A stretch of DNA of 64,000 nucleotides from assembly GCF_000526395.1 (NCBI RefSeq), contig NZ_JAFZ01000002.1, positions 64,501-128,500 on the forward strand, given 5' to 3'. The first letter of the stretch is position 1. Each line of letters starts with the position of its first letter. Of this stretch, positions 43,281 through 53,539 are shown piece after piece. The DNA is from Aminobacterium mobile DSM 12262. Lineage in GTDB: Bacteria; Synergistota; Synergistia; Synergistales; Aminobacteriaceae. Below the pieces are notes generated by a model that worked only from the letters and a program-made list of their open reading frames with translations, ran no database searches and was not told the DNA's origin. The position numbers and the translations under genes were made by a program.

Positions 43281-43964
43281 TTACAGTTTCTTTTTAAGAA
43301 GATACTCTGCATAAAGAAGATCCGATTCGCTATCTATATCCACACTCGATTCCTCGTCCATAAAATAGGGGTAAAAAGGGAAATTGATGAAACGCTGTTT
43401 TTTTAAAAAAACATCTGAATGGATATAATATATTGCTCCATTTATTCTCCATGTCTTAGGTAAATTTTGTCTTGGCATTTCAAAATACTCTTGCCCCATC
43501 AGCGGAGTTAGCTTTCCACCTTCCTCCACAAACATTTTATAAGGTGTATGATTAACCTCTGCAAGGCTCACAGCACAATTGAAATGTTCTTCTCTTGCAG
43601 ATCTGATACACTCATCTATTTGTAAAGAATTTCTTAAAGGAGATGTCGGTTGAAGCAACACTATCTCTTCCTTCCCACAACTATGTATCCCCATAGCGTC
43701 AAGGGCATGAAGAACTACTGGAGCTGTAGGCGTGTCATCTCTAGCAAGATCCACTGGTCTGGATATTACTTGTATACCTAAAGAACGTCCATATTCAGCA
43801 ATTTCTAGATCTTCTGTCGTTAACCAACAATAATCAATACATTTAGATTGCAATGCTGCCTGGATTGTCCATCCTAAAAGAGGTTGCCCGCCGAGAATAC
43901 GCATATTTTTTCTTCGTATTCCCTTGCTCCCTCCTCTGGCTGGAATAATAGCAATACATCTCAC
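43281..43964 (-). CDS. neuA: acylneuraminate cytidylyltransferase
   Basis: This 227-residue CMP-sugar synthetase activates a nonulosonic acid with CTP. The nucleotide motif is IAIIPARGGSKGIRRKN (about 4-20), and the rest contains LLQPTSPLRN and the acceptor region WRINGAIYY. I choose GTG at 43964, which overlaps the neuC stop as GTGA. The product depends on NeuB; with NeuC present it is probably CMP-N-acetylneuraminate. Base use is AT-rich like the rest of this block. Confidence 0.88.
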   Translation of the reverse strand: MRCIAIIPARGGSKGIRRKNMRILGGQPLLGWTIQAALQSKCIDYCWLTTEDLEIAEYGRSLGIQVISRPVDLARDDTPTAPVVLHALDAMGIHSCGKEEIVLLQPTSPLRNSLQIDECIRSAREEHFNCAVSLAEVNHTPYKMFVEEGGKLTPLMGQEYFEMPRQNLPKTWRINGAIYYIHSDVFLKKQRFINFPFYPYFMDEESSVDIDSESDLLYAEYLLKKKL

Positions 43965-45127
43965 AGATAACCATCCTCTTTTCTTAAAAATAAATCCTGA
44001 AACTGTTTTTGACGAGATCTCTCCCAAACATGTTTTCCAAGAAGGACAGACAAAAAACGCTCTGTGCTTTTTCCGTCGCCAAATTGGAAAGAGGATGCTA
44101 TTTCGCTCTCTTTCATGTTAATAGCCTTATGTATTGCATCAATAATGGCTGTTCTCTGGGGAGGAGTATTTAGGACTGAAGGGAGACTGGTTCTACCGTT
44201 CTGACGAGAACCTATATTTATAGTTGGAATTCCATAAACTGGAGCTTCATGAATACCCGAGCTGGAATTTCCTATTATGAAATCAGCATTTTTAAGAAAA
44301 GTAAGAAAAAATTCAAAACGAAGAGATGGAAAAAAACGAAATCGTGAAGATTTTTGTAATGTTTTATATGCTTCCAATATAATATCGCAGCCAGGATCAT
44401 TGTTAGGATATATAGCTATAAATTGCCTTCCACTTTCATCTATTCCCAAACAAATTTCTTCTATTTGTTCTCTCAAAGAAGAAAGCTCTGTTGTAACTGG
44501 GTGAAACATAAAAATCCCATATTTGTCAAAAGGAACGTCATAACGTTGTTTCGCCTCTTTTATAGAAGGCAAATTCTCAGAAAGCATTATATCGATATCA
44601 GGGGAACCTATAACATAAATAGAATTTTTAAGTTCCCCCATCTGCACTAACCTTTGCGCTGACTGATTATTAGCCACAAAGTGAAGATGGGCAAGTTTAG
44701 TTATGGAATGACGTATGGTTTCATCAATTGTTCCCGATATTTCTCCACCCTCTATATGAGCAACTAAAATATTATTCAATGAACCAACAATCGCCCCCGA
44801 CAAGGCTTCCACTCTATCCCCATGTACAACAATCATATCCGGCGTCACTTCGTGAACATACCTAGATAAGCCAGCAACTGTATTAGACAAAACCAGATCC
44901 ATAGGCTCTCCATATATCTGATTCATAAATACGTGAATATGTTCAGATAAGCCATCTTTTTCAAATTCGTTAACGGTATAGCCATATCTAGCCAACGTAT
45001 GCATCCCCGTAACAAAAACCTTGCATTCAAGGGAAGACGTTTGCTTAACGCCACGAATCAAAGGTTTTAACTTGCCATAATCTGCCCTTGTTCCCGAAAT
45101 AAAGAGAATCACTTTCTTTTGAACCAC
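43961..45127 (-). CDS. neuC: UDP-GlcNAc 2-epimerase (hydrolysing)
   Basis: This 388-residue enzyme makes N-acetylmannosamine and UDP from UDP-GlcNAc. It has SGTRADYGKLKPLI (about 11-24), VHGDRVEALSGAIV and GNSSSGIHEAPVYGIPTINIGSRQNGR, all signature parts of the NeuC/LegG group. I choose GTG at 45127, ten bases after GGGAGG and overlapping the neuB stop by one base (TAGTG). With neuB and neuA it forms a three-gene coupled set. Confidence 0.9.
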   Translation of the reverse strand: MVQKKVILFISGTRADYGKLKPLIRGVKQTSSLECKVFVTGMHTLARYGYTVNEFEKDGLSEHIHVFMNQIYGEPMDLVLSNTVAGLSRYVHEVTPDMIVVHGDRVEALSGAIVGSLNNILVAHIEGGEISGTIDETIRHSITKLAHLHFVANNQSAQRLVQMGELKNSIYVIGSPDIDIMLSENLPSIKEAKQRYDVPFDKYGIFMFHPVTTELSSLREQIEEICLGIDESGRQFIAIYPNNDPGCDIILEAYKTLQKSSRFRFFPSLRFEFFLTFLKNADFIIGNSSSGIHEAPVYGIPTINIGSRQNGRTSLPSVLNTPPQRTAIIDAIHKAINMKESEIASSFQFGDGKSTERFLSVLLGKHVWERSRQKQFQDLFLRKEDGYL

Positions 45128-46167
45128 TACAATAGATCCTCCCATCGTATCTGATTCCCTGCAAAAATATTACTTTTCGCCTTACGCCCTAAAATGGAAC
45201 AATATTCACTTGCCGGAATTTCTCCCGTCCCTGGTCGCTTAACCCATATATTCGTTTCTGTTAATATATCTCCCTGCTTTATATCTGTTTCTGCAACAAC
45301 ACAGGCATACGCAAAATCTATAGTTGGTTTTTCTTCCGGAAGAATATCCTTTGTCCCTCCTAGAGCCTTATAAATAGCTTTACTTCCGTATATAAGTTCC
45401 CCTAGCTCTTTAGGATCCATAGAGATAGGGATATCTGGCCCCGGCCATGCTTTATCAGAAGTAAAATGTCTCTCTAATATAGAAGCACCTAGAGCCACTG
45501 CTCCCAAACACGGATAAATTGTTTTGCAATGATCTGAAAGCCCTAGAACTGCATCAGGGAAAGCCGTTTTTAACTGGTGTAAAGCTCCTAGGCGAACCTT
45601 ATCATAGGGTGTAGGGTACATACTTGTACAGTGTAAAAGAGCGAAAGGAACTTGATATTTTCGTAAAATATTTACAGACACCATTATTGATGCAATATCA
45701 TTCATACCAGTACTTAATATAACAGGTTTTTTAAAGGAAGCGATGAGTTCTACCAAAGGATAATTGTTACATTCTCCCGACCCTATTTTATAAGCTTCAA
45801 CACCCAAACGCTCCAAACGAAGAGCTGCTGCACGAGAAAAAGGAGTACTTAAAAAAATAAGCCCCTTGCTCTCTACATACTTTTTTAATTCTCTCTCTTC
45901 TCCCTCTGAAAGAGAGCATCTTTTCATTATGTTCCATATAGACTCTTCTGCATTAGAAGGGATTATATTTTGAGCGCTAGGAACCATTTCATCTTCTATA
46001 ATATGAGACTGAAACTTTATACACTCACAACCGACAAGGGCCGCATCATCCACCATTTGGAAAGCTTTATTTAAACTCCCCTCATGGTTTATACCAACCT
46101 CAGCTATCACTAAAGGGCTATACCCCTCTCCAATGTAGCGTTTCCCTATTCTAAAGCAAGGCATCAT
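45127..46167 (-). CDS. neuB: N-acetylneuraminate synthase
   Basis: This 346-residue enzyme condenses N-acetylmannosamine with phosphoenolpyruvate. It has AEVGINHEGSLNKA (about 22-35), a metal and substrate core with KIGSGECNNYPLVE, LSDHCKT and LERHFTSDKAWPGPD, and a C-terminal SAF/antifreeze domain (about 285-346, VKRPGTGEIPASEY). The IGSGECNNYPL segment is of true NeuB type, which favours sialic acid over legionaminic or pseudaminic acid. That discrimination is by memory of family sequences, not by a search. Confidence 0.88.
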   Translation of the reverse strand: MMPCFRIGKRYIGEGYSPLVIAEVGINHEGSLNKAFQMVDDAALVGCECIKFQSHIIEDEMVPSAQNIIPSNAEESIWNIMKRCSLSEGEERELKKYVESKGLIFLSTPFSRAAALRLERLGVEAYKIGSGECNNYPLVELIASFKKPVILSTGMNDIASIMVSVNILRKYQVPFALLHCTSMYPTPYDKVRLGALHQLKTAFPDAVLGLSDHCKTIYPCLGAVALGASILERHFTSDKAWPGPDIPISMDPKELGELIYGSKAIYKALGGTKDILPEEKPTIDFAYACVVAETDIKQGDILTETNIWVKRPGTGEIPASEYCSILGRKAKSNIFAGNQIRWEDLL

Positions 46168-46194
46168 TTATCACCCCAAAACACATAAATAAGG

Positions 46195-47238
46195 TTATTT
46201 TTTACATATAATAATCATCGTATCAGAAAAGCCTAGCTCATCAACTCTTTTTTGCAAAACAGGAGCCACACTCATTAAATCGTCTATAAAACTACTTTTT
46301 GTTATATTTTTACTTGCCGAAGCAGTCATAATAAAATCGGATATGTCTTGTCCAAAAGTCCATACATTTATTGGTTTTAATTTCGCTTTTTTAAGCATAA
46401 TTTCCGCAGATTTTTCTGTAAATATATGGATATGATCAGGAGGGTATATATGCCTACATGCCATTTCATTAAAAATCAGGTTACTAAAGCTACTGATCGA
46501 CGGATGTCTTGGAATCTCCATAACTATATACGAACCTTCCATTATGTTAGCACTCACATTTTCTAACATAGAAACAGGATTCTCTAAATGTTCTAATATA
46601 TTGAAAAGAGAAATAATGTTGCCATTCACTAAATAATTATGAGCATTTAAATCACTCACATAATCACATATAATATTGATTCCCTTACACCTAGCAAATT
46701 CAATTTCTTCTGTATCCGCATCTATACCTAAAACTTTATATCCTAAACCTTGAGCTGCGAATAAAATTTCCCCTGTTCCACAACCTATATCGATCCAAAG
46801 TCCTTTCTTTTTTACTTCGCTAGAAACCCATTCGACTTTAGGAGAGGCTATTTGTTCTACTCTTTTTTCAAAAAGCTCTTCGCTTAAGTAGACCGTATGT
46901 TGCAGACTTTTGTTCTGACCTCCTTGATAAAGTTGTTTCATTTCTTTCTTACCTATTATATCCCTTAAATAAATATGACCACAATTTAGACATTGTTCGT
47001 AATCGAAACCATAAATTGTTACAAATTTCACGTGATTAGACCGGCCACATATAGGGCATTTTTCTATACATCCTTTATGCCCGTAGTTTAAGGCTAGTTC
47101 TCGATGTTTTTCTGCACTTTTAATCTTCCAAGTCAAATCTCTGTTAAGATTTTGCATATTTATATCTTTGCTATATTTCCTATTGATTTCCTTAAACGCC
47201 CCATAGTTCAATTTATTGTCTCTCCCTATTAATCTCAT
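46195..47238 (-). CDS. class I SAM-dependent methyltransferase with zinc ribbon
   Basis: This 347-residue protein has an N-terminal zinc ribbon with four cysteines (CPICGRSNHVKF then CLNCGHIYL, about 60-89). The class I methyltransferase core has the SAM motif WIDIGCGTGEILFAAQG (about 147-163), and the partly conserved IISLFNILEHLENP follows. Such C-methyltransferases often modify sugars. It is transcribed toward neuB with a 27-base gap, so the substrate may be a flagellin glycan. AT content is clearly higher than in the surrounding genes. Confidence 0.8.
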   Translation of the reverse strand: MRLIGRDNKLNYGAFKEINRKYSKDINMQNLNRDLTWKIKSAEKHRELALNYGHKGCIEKCPICGRSNHVKFVTIYGFDYEQCLNCGHIYLRDIIGKKEMKQLYQGGQNKSLQHTVYLSEELFEKRVEQIASPKVEWVSSEVKKKGLWIDIGCGTGEILFAAQGLGYKVLGIDADTEEIEFARCKGINIICDYVSDLNAHNYLVNGNIISLFNILEHLENPVSMLENVSANIMEGSYIVMEIPRHPSISSFSNLIFNEMACRHIYPPDHIHIFTEKSAEIMLKKAKLKPINVWTFGQDISDFIMTASASKNITKSSFIDDLMSVAPVLQKRVDELGFSDTMIIICKK

Positions 47239-47300
47239 TCAACCTAAACTAATTAAGGGATTTTGTTCCTGAGGTATAAGAACACCATTTACAGTAAATA

Positions 47301-47327
47301 ATAAAAAGCCGGCTTTGAAGCCGGCTT
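47301..47327 (-). terminator. intrinsic terminator after flaG
   Basis: The stem AAGCCGGC/GCCGGCTT with a six-base loop is followed by TTTAT on the minus strand. It marks the border between flaG and the AT-rich sugar block. Confidence 0.85.
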
Positions 47328-47333
47328 GAGCAT

Positions 47334-47690
47334 TTATGCTTTCACATCTAACATCATCCCAAGCAAATCTTGTACGTGTTTTACAAGATTCACGACTTCA
47401 TCGGGTGGAATTTTCCGTACTACCTGATCTTTCACAGTGTCAATTACCTCAACCTGAAAAAGATCGGCTTCTTCCACATATTTGAACTTCAAATTACGAT
47501 CAAAAATCCGAACTATTTCCTCCGCTTGGGAAAGCACATTCTTTAGTTCTTCCTTATTTTGCACAAGAGGAAGCTCTTTGCGAGATGAATTACTCGCACC
47601 CCGACTAACCCCAACCTGCTGAATAGGCAAAGGAGAGAGCGACATACCAACAGGACTGGAGGCGATCCCTTGTTTAAATGAAATATCCAC
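47334..47690 (-). CDS. flaG: FlaG family flagellar protein
   Basis: This 118-residue protein fits the FlaG family in its second half, with FDRNLKFKYVEEADLFQVEVIDTVKDQVVRKIPPDE (about 63-98), a typical strand pattern ending in the helix VVNLVKHVQDLLG. FlaG affects filament length in some bacteria. It lies directly downstream of flagellin but after a terminator. The GTG start at 47690 follows GGAGG. Confidence 0.85.
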   Translation of the reverse strand: MDISFKQGIASSPVGMSLSPLPIQQVGVSRGASNSSRKELPLVQNKEELKNVLSQAEEIVRIFDRNLKFKYVEEADLFQVEVIDTVKDQVVRKIPPDEVVNLVKHVQDLLGMMLDVKA

Positions 47691-47715
47691 TATAGTTCCT
47701 CCATTCCTCTTTTAT

Positions 47716-47741
47716 AAAAAGAGGGGCTTTAAGCCCCTCTT
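47716..47741 (-). terminator. intrinsic terminator after flagellin
   Basis: An almost perfect palindrome, AAGAGGGGCTTAAAGCCCCTCTT, is followed by TTTATA on the minus strand. It ends the highly expressed flagellin message, and flaG lies beyond it. Confidence 0.88.
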
Positions 47742-47769
47742 ACGACACGATATATCTCTCTTTTTTTAC

Positions 47770-50127
47770 CTACCGAAGCAGCTGCATAACAGCGTTCGGC
47801 AACTGGTTAGCCTGAGCAAGCATGGAGTTACCAGCCTGCATAAGGATGTTGAGCTTCGTAAAGGTCATCATCTCTTTGGCCATATCAAGGTCACGAATAC
47901 GGCTTTCAGCAGCGGTCAGGTTCGTACTGGCAGTAGTCAGGTTATTGATAGTATGCTCCAAACGATTCTGGTATGCACCAAGGTTCGCTCTCTGGCTGGA
48001 CACACGATCTATAGCGCTATCGATAACCGTGATAGACCGAGTCGCAGCCTCCCTATCGGTTACAAGAACCTTATTGAGTCCAAGAGAACGAGCACTCATA
48101 TCACCAATGTAGACTCCCATATCTTCCTTCTCGTTGGCACCGATCTGGAATACCGTTGTGTTATCCGCAAGGTGAACAGTAGTATCATAGGCCTGAGCAG
48201 TAGCAGAAACAGTCCATTTCTTAGCCGCATCATCCCACTTCGCTTCAAGACCAGCCATTGCATCAATTTCAACGTCTATATTGGAATGTACAACTCCTAC
48301 AAGCTGATTACCAGTTACCTCTACCTGATTCACGTTCGTACCAGTATGGGCATTAGTAACTCTTACATTGAATGTGTTTTCTGTAGCCTTCTGAACTTCA
48401 TTCAGGCTCAGAGCTTTTACTACATCCTCATCGCCAATGAAGTTCAAGTTTCCAGCCTTTCCTGTAATAGCGCTGGAAATAACCAAGGTTCCTCGCACAG
48501 AATAGGGAGTATTGTCCGTATCCTTCTCTACAAAGTTAGCGAAATTCGCTTTATTATCGTCACGATTTGCTGCATCCAATACTTTTATTTGGTCTAAGCC
48601 AGAAGAAATGGCGTTGTTAAGCTTTAAGGCCAGATCTCCAAGGGTATCCTGACTATAGAGAGTAATACTGGCATCTTTACCGTCTCCCTGAATGAGCTTA
48701 ATAGTTTGAGGATCGTCGATAAGGAAACGCCCAGAAGAAGCATCCCAGAACTTGTCGAGGTCTCGAAGGCTCACATCTGCGTAGGCTTCATCTCCAGCGT
48801 CAAGCTGTCGGAAAGTAGCTTCACCAGCTGCTAGTGTTCCCATGCCAAACTTGTAAGTAGAAAGTTGAGCCGTGCCATCCTCATCAAAAGCCCAGAACTT
48901 CAATTCTTTCTGCGTATCGTTTATTGCATCATCAGCAAAATAGAACTGCATGGTCTGTGCTTTACCATTATCCGGTGTCACTGTAAATTTAAGCCCATCC
49001 TCTGAAGCAGCAGCTGCCTGACGTCCCACATTAATTATAAACTGCTCTCCTACTTTGACATCAGTAATCATAGTGCTTGTGACATTCCCACCAGTCAAAG
49101 CTTTAAAGGCAAGCCCCGCAGCAGAAGTGGCAGCTAAAGCAGTTTCAGTATCTGCAGCAGCGAAATCAATAGTAATGTCTTTTTCCGCACTCTGCATTAC
49201 CTTACCAGCAGTAGAACCCATAGTCTGCACTTTAATGTTAAATGTTACCTTATCTCCATTAATGGCTTTTACTTCCCACAAAACCGAGCCATTCACTGTA
49301 TTTCCAGTGAACATTGTCTTTGCAGCAGTTGCAAGAAAGCTCGTAAAGCCAGAGGGGACATTATTTTGCGCACCAAAGCTATAGCTCAAGGTCACGTTAG
49401 TTGTGGTAGCCCCTGTTAAAGTTGCATTTATCTTCACAGAAGTAGCATTGGCGCTCGCATGGACAAGTCCTTCTCCAGAAAGAGTTTTAATACCAAGAGC
49501 TTCTTTGCCAGAAACATCAGCGATAACATCGTCATGCTTTACCTTGAAGATATCGCTCTTTTGCACTTGAGCCTGTCCTGCCTTGGCTTCAACAGAAAGC
49601 TTGTAGTTGCCTTCAGCTACGATCTTCTGACCATACTGGTCGATTGTGCGAAGTCCGCCACGTACAAAAACTTTGGTCTCAAGCTGATCTGTAGACCAGA
49701 GCACAGAAGCTGAACCATCAAGAAGCTTCTTTTTGTTGAACTGGGTTGTTCCGGAAATACGGTCAATTTCATCTCGAAGCTGATCCACTTCAAGCTGAAT
49801 GTACTGACGATCCTGAGAGGTCAGAGTATCGTTTGCACCTTGTACGCTCAGTTCACGCATTCTCTGAAGAATAGAATGAGTTTCGTTCAAAGCTCCTTCA
49901 GCAGTCTGGATCATGGAAATGCCGTCTTGTGCGTTGTTCACTGCCTGATCCAATCCCTTATACTGAGCGCGCATTTTTTCACTGATGGCAAGTCCAGCCG
50001 CATCATCAGCAGCACTGTTAATACGAAGACCTGTGGAAAGTTTGTTAATGGATTTCTGAAGGGAACCATTTGTCTGGCTTACAGAATTGTAAGCGAAAAG
50101 TGCAGGAATATTATGATACACTCGCAT
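47770..50127 (-). CDS. flagellin, large form
   Basis: This 785-residue filament subunit has conserved N-terminal D0/D1 (about 1-170, with [37 protein letters not shown]) and C-terminal D1/D0 (about 690-785, ending in [29 protein letters not shown]). Between them is an unusually long, Ala/Thr/Asp-rich variable region of about 500 residues that would be surface-exposed on the filament and available for glycosylation. Lys and Asp are common in it. Start ATG at 50127 follows AAGGAGGAGG. It is flanked by the MAF glycosyltransferase and the sugar cluster. Confidence 0.95.
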   Translation of the reverse strand: MRVYHNIPALFAYNSVSQTNGSLQKSINKLSTGLRINSAADDAAGLAISEKMRAQYKGLDQAVNNAQDGISMIQTAEGALNETHSILQRMRELSVQGANDTLTSQDRQYIQLEVDQLRDEIDRISGTTQFNKKKLLDGSASVLWSTDQLETKVFVRGGLRTIDQYGQKIVAEGNYKLSVEAKAGQAQVQKSDIFKVKHDDVIADVSGKEALGIKTLSGEGLVHASANATSVKINATLTGATTTNVTLSYSFGAQNNVPSGFTSFLATAAKTMFTGNTVNGSVLWEVKAINGDKVTFNIKVQTMGSTAGKVMQSAEKDITIDFAAADTETALAATSAAGLAFKALTGGNVTSTMITDVKVGEQFIINVGRQAAAASEDGLKFTVTPDNGKAQTMQFYFADDAINDTQKELKFWAFDEDGTAQLSTYKFGMGTLAAGEATFRQLDAGDEAYADVSLRDLDKFWDASSGRFLIDDPQTIKLIQGDGKDASITLYSQDTLGDLALKLNNAISSGLDQIKVLDAANRDDNKANFANFVEKDTDNTPYSVRGTLVISSAITGKAGNLNFIGDEDVVKALSLNEVQKATENTFNVRVTNAHTGTNVNQVEVTGNQLVGVVHSNIDVEIDAMAGLEAKWDDAAKKWTVSATAQAYDTTVHLADNTTVFQIGANEKEDMGVYIGDMSARSLGLNKVLVTDREAATRSITVIDSAIDRVSSQRANLGAYQNRLEHTINNLTTASTNLTAAESRIRDLDMAKEMMTFTKLNILMQAGNSMLAQANQLPNAVMQLLR

Positions 50128-50250
50128 TATTATTTCCTCCTCCTTGAGGGTTATTAAAATTCTTCCTTGAAAATTCCATTATTCCATTTGTAAAGCCATA
50201 TTCTTCTTTAGATGTCGTTTCCACCTCCTCACGTTTTCTTTACCACACAT
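50128..50250 (-). promoter_or_regulatory. flagellin 5' leader, probable CsrA target
   Basis: The leader of about 120 bases holds at least seven GGA triplets (GAGGAGG, GTGGAA, ATGGAA twice, AAGGAA, and the AAGGAGGAGG of the ribosome binding site). CsrA binds GGA in loops, and csrA and fliW lie 2.6-3.4 kb upstream. At its 5' end a perfect AGGAGGTG (50222-50229) has no normal start codon behind it. Confidence 0.6.
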
Positions 50251-52782
50251 TTATATATCGACAGCTTCTTCTGCCTTCTTAAGGGAGACACCCCAAAAAA
50301 ATGATATTTTTTGCGCATATTTTTCCTGTCTCTCTTTTGATAGCCCCGATAAGAAGCGTTCTGCAGTCCAGGCTGCCCAATTTCCTCCAGCTGATTTCTT
50401 AAAAAACTGGTGGAATGGTTCATTTTCTGGCGCGTCTAAAATACAACAACAAGCCCTATTAAAGGTTTCTTGATCCCCTTCCCAGAAAGAGGCTTCGCCA
50501 TCAAGAAGTGTGGCAAGAAGAGAGTTAAAAGCACTCTCCCCTCCCTTTTTCTGCTCTATATACACTGCAAAACTTCGCAAAAGGGCAGGAAGAAGAGCCA
50601 TTAAAGACATAGCTCCGTCAATCTCTGCCTCTGTTACCTGATATGCGTTATGGCGCACCGCAAAAATAAGCCGGGCTATTTCAATATATCCATTAAGCTC
50701 TCCCTCTATAAGTTTCTTCCATGCCATACACCATTCACCTAAAAAACCGGGGAAGTGTGCCGAAACCCATTCGATGAATATATTGAGATCCTTATCTAGG
50801 CCAGCGAGATAGCTCGTTAAAAGAAGTCGCCCCACAATAAGAGGCTTATTACCGTCAAGACAAGATTCAATCCACGGTTCCCACCACTCGTCTTCGCCTT
50901 TTTTTATTTCACGCCATAAAGCGCGAGAAGAAAGGGCATCCCCTTCTTCTTCGCTGAGAGCTAACTCAACCCATAAGTAATGTGTTCTTTCAAGATACGC
51001 AGCCACTGCCGCTACGTCTTCGTAGACATGGGCCCAGAAAGAGGTAAAATCCTTATGTTTCCACGTATCTGGGAACGGCCTATTCCAAAATTCACCAGAT
51101 TTGGAAAATACCATAATAGACTGCAAGCCGACAGACACCTTTTGTGCGTCATACCATAAAAGTTGCCACCGATGGAAAAGAGTTACAGATGTAGGGTGTA
51201 GATTTTTTAAAGACAAATTCAACCCTTGACGGTACATGCTCTGAATTTCTTCTAAAAGATCAGCGCACCGGTGCTGTAACATTTCAATTTCTTCAGCCAC
51301 ACATACGGCCCGGTCCCTATCTACACCACTTTCAAGAGTCTCTTCTTCACTTTTTTCATAAGATACGGCAAGATGCTTTTCTTTCCAATTCTCTATACGT
51401 TGTGCAAAAGAAAGGTGTATTGCCCCTTCAATCCAGGCTCCCCCTTCTGTACAGTTATAAACAGGAGTTTGCGTAGAAGCTATACAACGCTCAAAATAGA
51501 CGAGAAACGAATACCAATGGTCATTGGTTTCTACTGTAGTACTTTTATCCCAGCTTTGAATAGCAGCGAACCCTTTCTGGCCATACTCATGATGCCCAAA
51601 TGACGAAGCATGAGTCTGCCCATCTGGTCCATAAGCCAAATCTTGTCCTATAAAAACAATTTCACTGGGCTGTAAGGCTTCAGCAAGGTGAAAACACAAA
51701 TGGCTGACACATAAACCGCTTCGTATATCTGGCATTTTCATGACCCCAGCCAGGTACGACCCCAACGCATCACAATTTGTAAGGGATACTGACCCTGGCC
51801 AAGTGGCCACAAGAGCTGGGTGAACTTTGGTTCCAGCTACAAATACGGCGTGAGAAGCCTCTTCCCTAAAGTCACGTATAATAGGCTTCATGCGTTCGTA
51901 GATAATTCGAGATGAATCGAGAGCCACAATAGCGTGGGGGATAACACCCGCCTCAAAAAGTCCTTGCGCTATAACGTCATTGGCTATAATCACCGCAAAA
52001 TGTTGGGCTTCTTTAAGAAGGGGAATCTGTTTGTCCAAGGAGGGTCCTGCCGACACGATAATAGCCGGTTTGCTATGCCAGAGTTCCTTCAAACGCGTCA
52101 GGGGAACCATGCCTCGATGCCGTACAGTGCAGCCATTAACAATATTATGGGCCATCTCACGATAGGCCCGTTCAGCATCAATAAACTGTGATTGTATTTC
52201 TCCCCCTAAAGCTGTTTTAAACTCTCTGATAATTTCCCGAACCTCATCAATACGGTTGTTACTATTTTTCGTATTATGAACAAAAACACAAGGGGCCTGA
52301 TTCAACAGACCACCATGCCTCTGGAATACCTGCCGCCACTGGTTCTCTCGGTCTATAGATGTTTTCCCAACCACCCATGAAATACCGGGGCTCGCCAAAA
52401 GTCCTTCCATTTCATGAATATGCATACACCAGTAAAGAAGGGCCGGGTCGGTTTCCACTATTACAGCCCGATTCATGCGCTCCTGAGTTATTGTATGGGC
52501 AAAACTGTACCCCAGGCCAAAACCTACATACAGGTTAATGTCTTCTTTTCGGCCTCCATCTATCTCAAGAAAAGATTTGCCTCGAAGTTCCAGGAAACGC
52601 GTTATGCCTTCAGTATCGCGGAGCTCTGCATATTGCTCATTTATGTTCAGAGAAAAAGTACTGTATTTTTCATCTTCTGAGTAGCCCAACAACAATTCCG
52701 CAGCCTGAGGATTGCTTTTTTCCAAGGCCCTTAGGTTTCGCTGCCAAAGTTCGAAATTAGGCGTAAGGGATCTCATTAGCAT
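50251..52782 (-). CDS. maf: MAF flagellin glycosyltransferase
   Basis: This 843-residue protein of the motility-associated factor family has the MptE-like DUF115 domain at about 235-415, with [18 protein letters not shown] (about 238-255) and [13 protein letters not shown]. Maf proteins of Campylobacter, Aeromonas and Clostridium attach nonulosonic acids to Ser/Thr of flagellin. The gene ends next to flagellin and overlaps csrA by seven bases (AAATGCTAATG). ATG at 52782 has AAGGA nine bases upstream; ATG at 52776 overlaps the csrA stop. Confidence 0.9.
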   Translation of the reverse strand: MLMRSLTPNFELWQRNLRALEKSNPQAAELLLGYSEDEKYSTFSLNINEQYAELRDTEGITRFLELRGKSFLEIDGGRKEDINLYVGFGLGYSFAHTITQERMNRAVIVETDPALLYWCMHIHEMEGLLASPGISWVVGKTSIDRENQWRQVFQRHGGLLNQAPCVFVHNTKNSNNRIDEVREIIREFKTALGGEIQSQFIDAERAYREMAHNIVNGCTVRHRGMVPLTRLKELWHSKPAIIVSAGPSLDKQIPLLKEAQHFAVIIANDVIAQGLFEAGVIPHAIVALDSSRIIYERMKPIIRDFREEASHAVFVAGTKVHPALVATWPGSVSLTNCDALGSYLAGVMKMPDIRSGLCVSHLCFHLAEALQPSEIVFIGQDLAYGPDGQTHASSFGHHEYGQKGFAAIQSWDKSTTVETNDHWYSFLVYFERCIASTQTPVYNCTEGGAWIEGAIHLSFAQRIENWKEKHLAVSYEKSEEETLESGVDRDRAVCVAEEIEMLQHRCADLLEEIQSMYRQGLNLSLKNLHPTSVTLFHRWQLLWYDAQKVSVGLQSIMVFSKSGEFWNRPFPDTWKHKDFTSFWAHVYEDVAAVAAYLERTHYLWVELALSEEEGDALSSRALWREIKKGEDEWWEPWIESCLDGNKPLIVGRLLLTSYLAGLDKDLNIFIEWVSAHFPGFLGEWCMAWKKLIEGELNGYIEIARLIFAVRHNAYQVTEAEIDGAMSLMALLPALLRSFAVYIEQKKGGESAFNSLLATLLDGEASFWEGDQETFNRACCCILDAPENEPFHQFFKKSAGGNWAAWTAERFLSGLSKERQEKYAQKISFFWGVSLKKAEEAVDI
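50255..50281 (-). promoter_or_regulatory. sigma-28-like flagellin promoter
   Basis: TAAG (50278-50281), a 15-base spacer, and GTCGATAT (50255-50262) lie over the last codons of the MAF gene. The consensus is TAAA-N15-GCCGATAA; this matches six of eight in the -10 part. It lies about 135 bases before the flagellin start. Confidence 0.55.
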
Positions 52783-53036
52783 TTTTTGTTATCCTTGTTG
52801 CTCTCTCGCAATGTTTTACGAAGGAGCTCTTCTGTTTCTTTTCCTATACTCATGGGCGCTGCCGCCTTTATATTTTCCCGAGCCGTCTCAATCCAGATCT
52901 CTTTTCTCCAGACTCTCACGTTCCGAGGCGCTTCTATTCCAATACGCACAGTGTCGCCACGTACTTCGAGAATAGATATTTCTATGGCATCGCCAATCAC
53001 AAGAGCTTCGCCAACTTTTCGGCTGAGAACGAGCAT
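52776..53036 (-). CDS. csrA: carbon storage regulator CsrA
   Basis: This RNA-binding repressor, 86 residues, begins [20 protein letters not shown] and has [18 protein letters not shown], both conserved. It blocks flagellin translation and is sequestered by FliW when flagellin is scarce. It overlaps fliW by one base and the MAF gene by seven, so it is coupled to both. The C-terminal 20 residues form a basic tail. Confidence 0.96.
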   Translation of the reverse strand: MLVLSRKVGEALVIGDAIEISILEVRGDTVRIGIEAPRNVRVWRKEIWIETARENIKAAAPMSIGKETEELLRKTLRESNKDNKKC

Positions 53037-53509
53037 CAGGACTCGCCCCCTACAGCCTGTTTCCTCATTAAATCCCGAACGCTCTGAGGCAACACTGGCG
53101 TTCTCACCTCGTAGGCTTCATTACCCGAAATTACCTGTTTTGCCATGCGCTCTTCGTGGTTAACAACAATAGGTGCACGCAGGTTCGCAGTCATATCCCA
53201 CGGAGCTGCTGGAGGGACAGTAACGACAACCATAACAGTCAATTTATGTGCATCTCCGCCAAGAGCCTCTAAATCCTCGCTGCTCAGGGCCGGATCATAA
53301 TTTTTCTCTATAAGAAGGGGGGAAACAACAGGCAACGCTACATCTTCGTCTTTAACGCTCTGCAGCCATTTTATAGGATTCTCGTCCTCTCCTGCCACCA
53401 CCCATTCGTAATGGTCTTCAAATCCCGGAAGGCCTTTGGGGAAATAAACCACCGCTTCCGATGTCACTTCTAAACGGCCGAAACGGGTCGTTTCAAGTAC
53501 GCGGGTCAT
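53036..53509 (-). CDS. fliW: flagellar assembly factor FliW
   Basis: This 157-residue FliW has [27 protein letters not shown] at residues 10-36, the diagnostic start, and [19 protein letters not shown] later. It binds flagellin and, when free, CsrA, forming the FliW-CsrA-flagellin switch. The start ATG follows GGAGGTG. It is the gene between flgL and csrA. Confidence 0.93.
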   Translation of the reverse strand: MTRVLETTRFGRLEVTSEAVVYFPKGLPGFEDHYEWVVAGEDENPIKWLQSVKDEDVALPVVSPLLIEKNYDPALSSEDLEALGGDAHKLTVMVVVTVPPAAPWDMTANLRAPIVVNHEERMAKQVISGNEAYEVRTPVLPQSVRDLMRKQAVGGES

Positions 53510-53539
53510 AATCTATACACCTCCGCACAAATCGTTTAT

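Noticed and set aside
47953-48597. 214-codon plus-strand reading frame inside flagellin
   Set aside because: It is the complement of the flagellin coding sequence, with no start signal or family resemblance.
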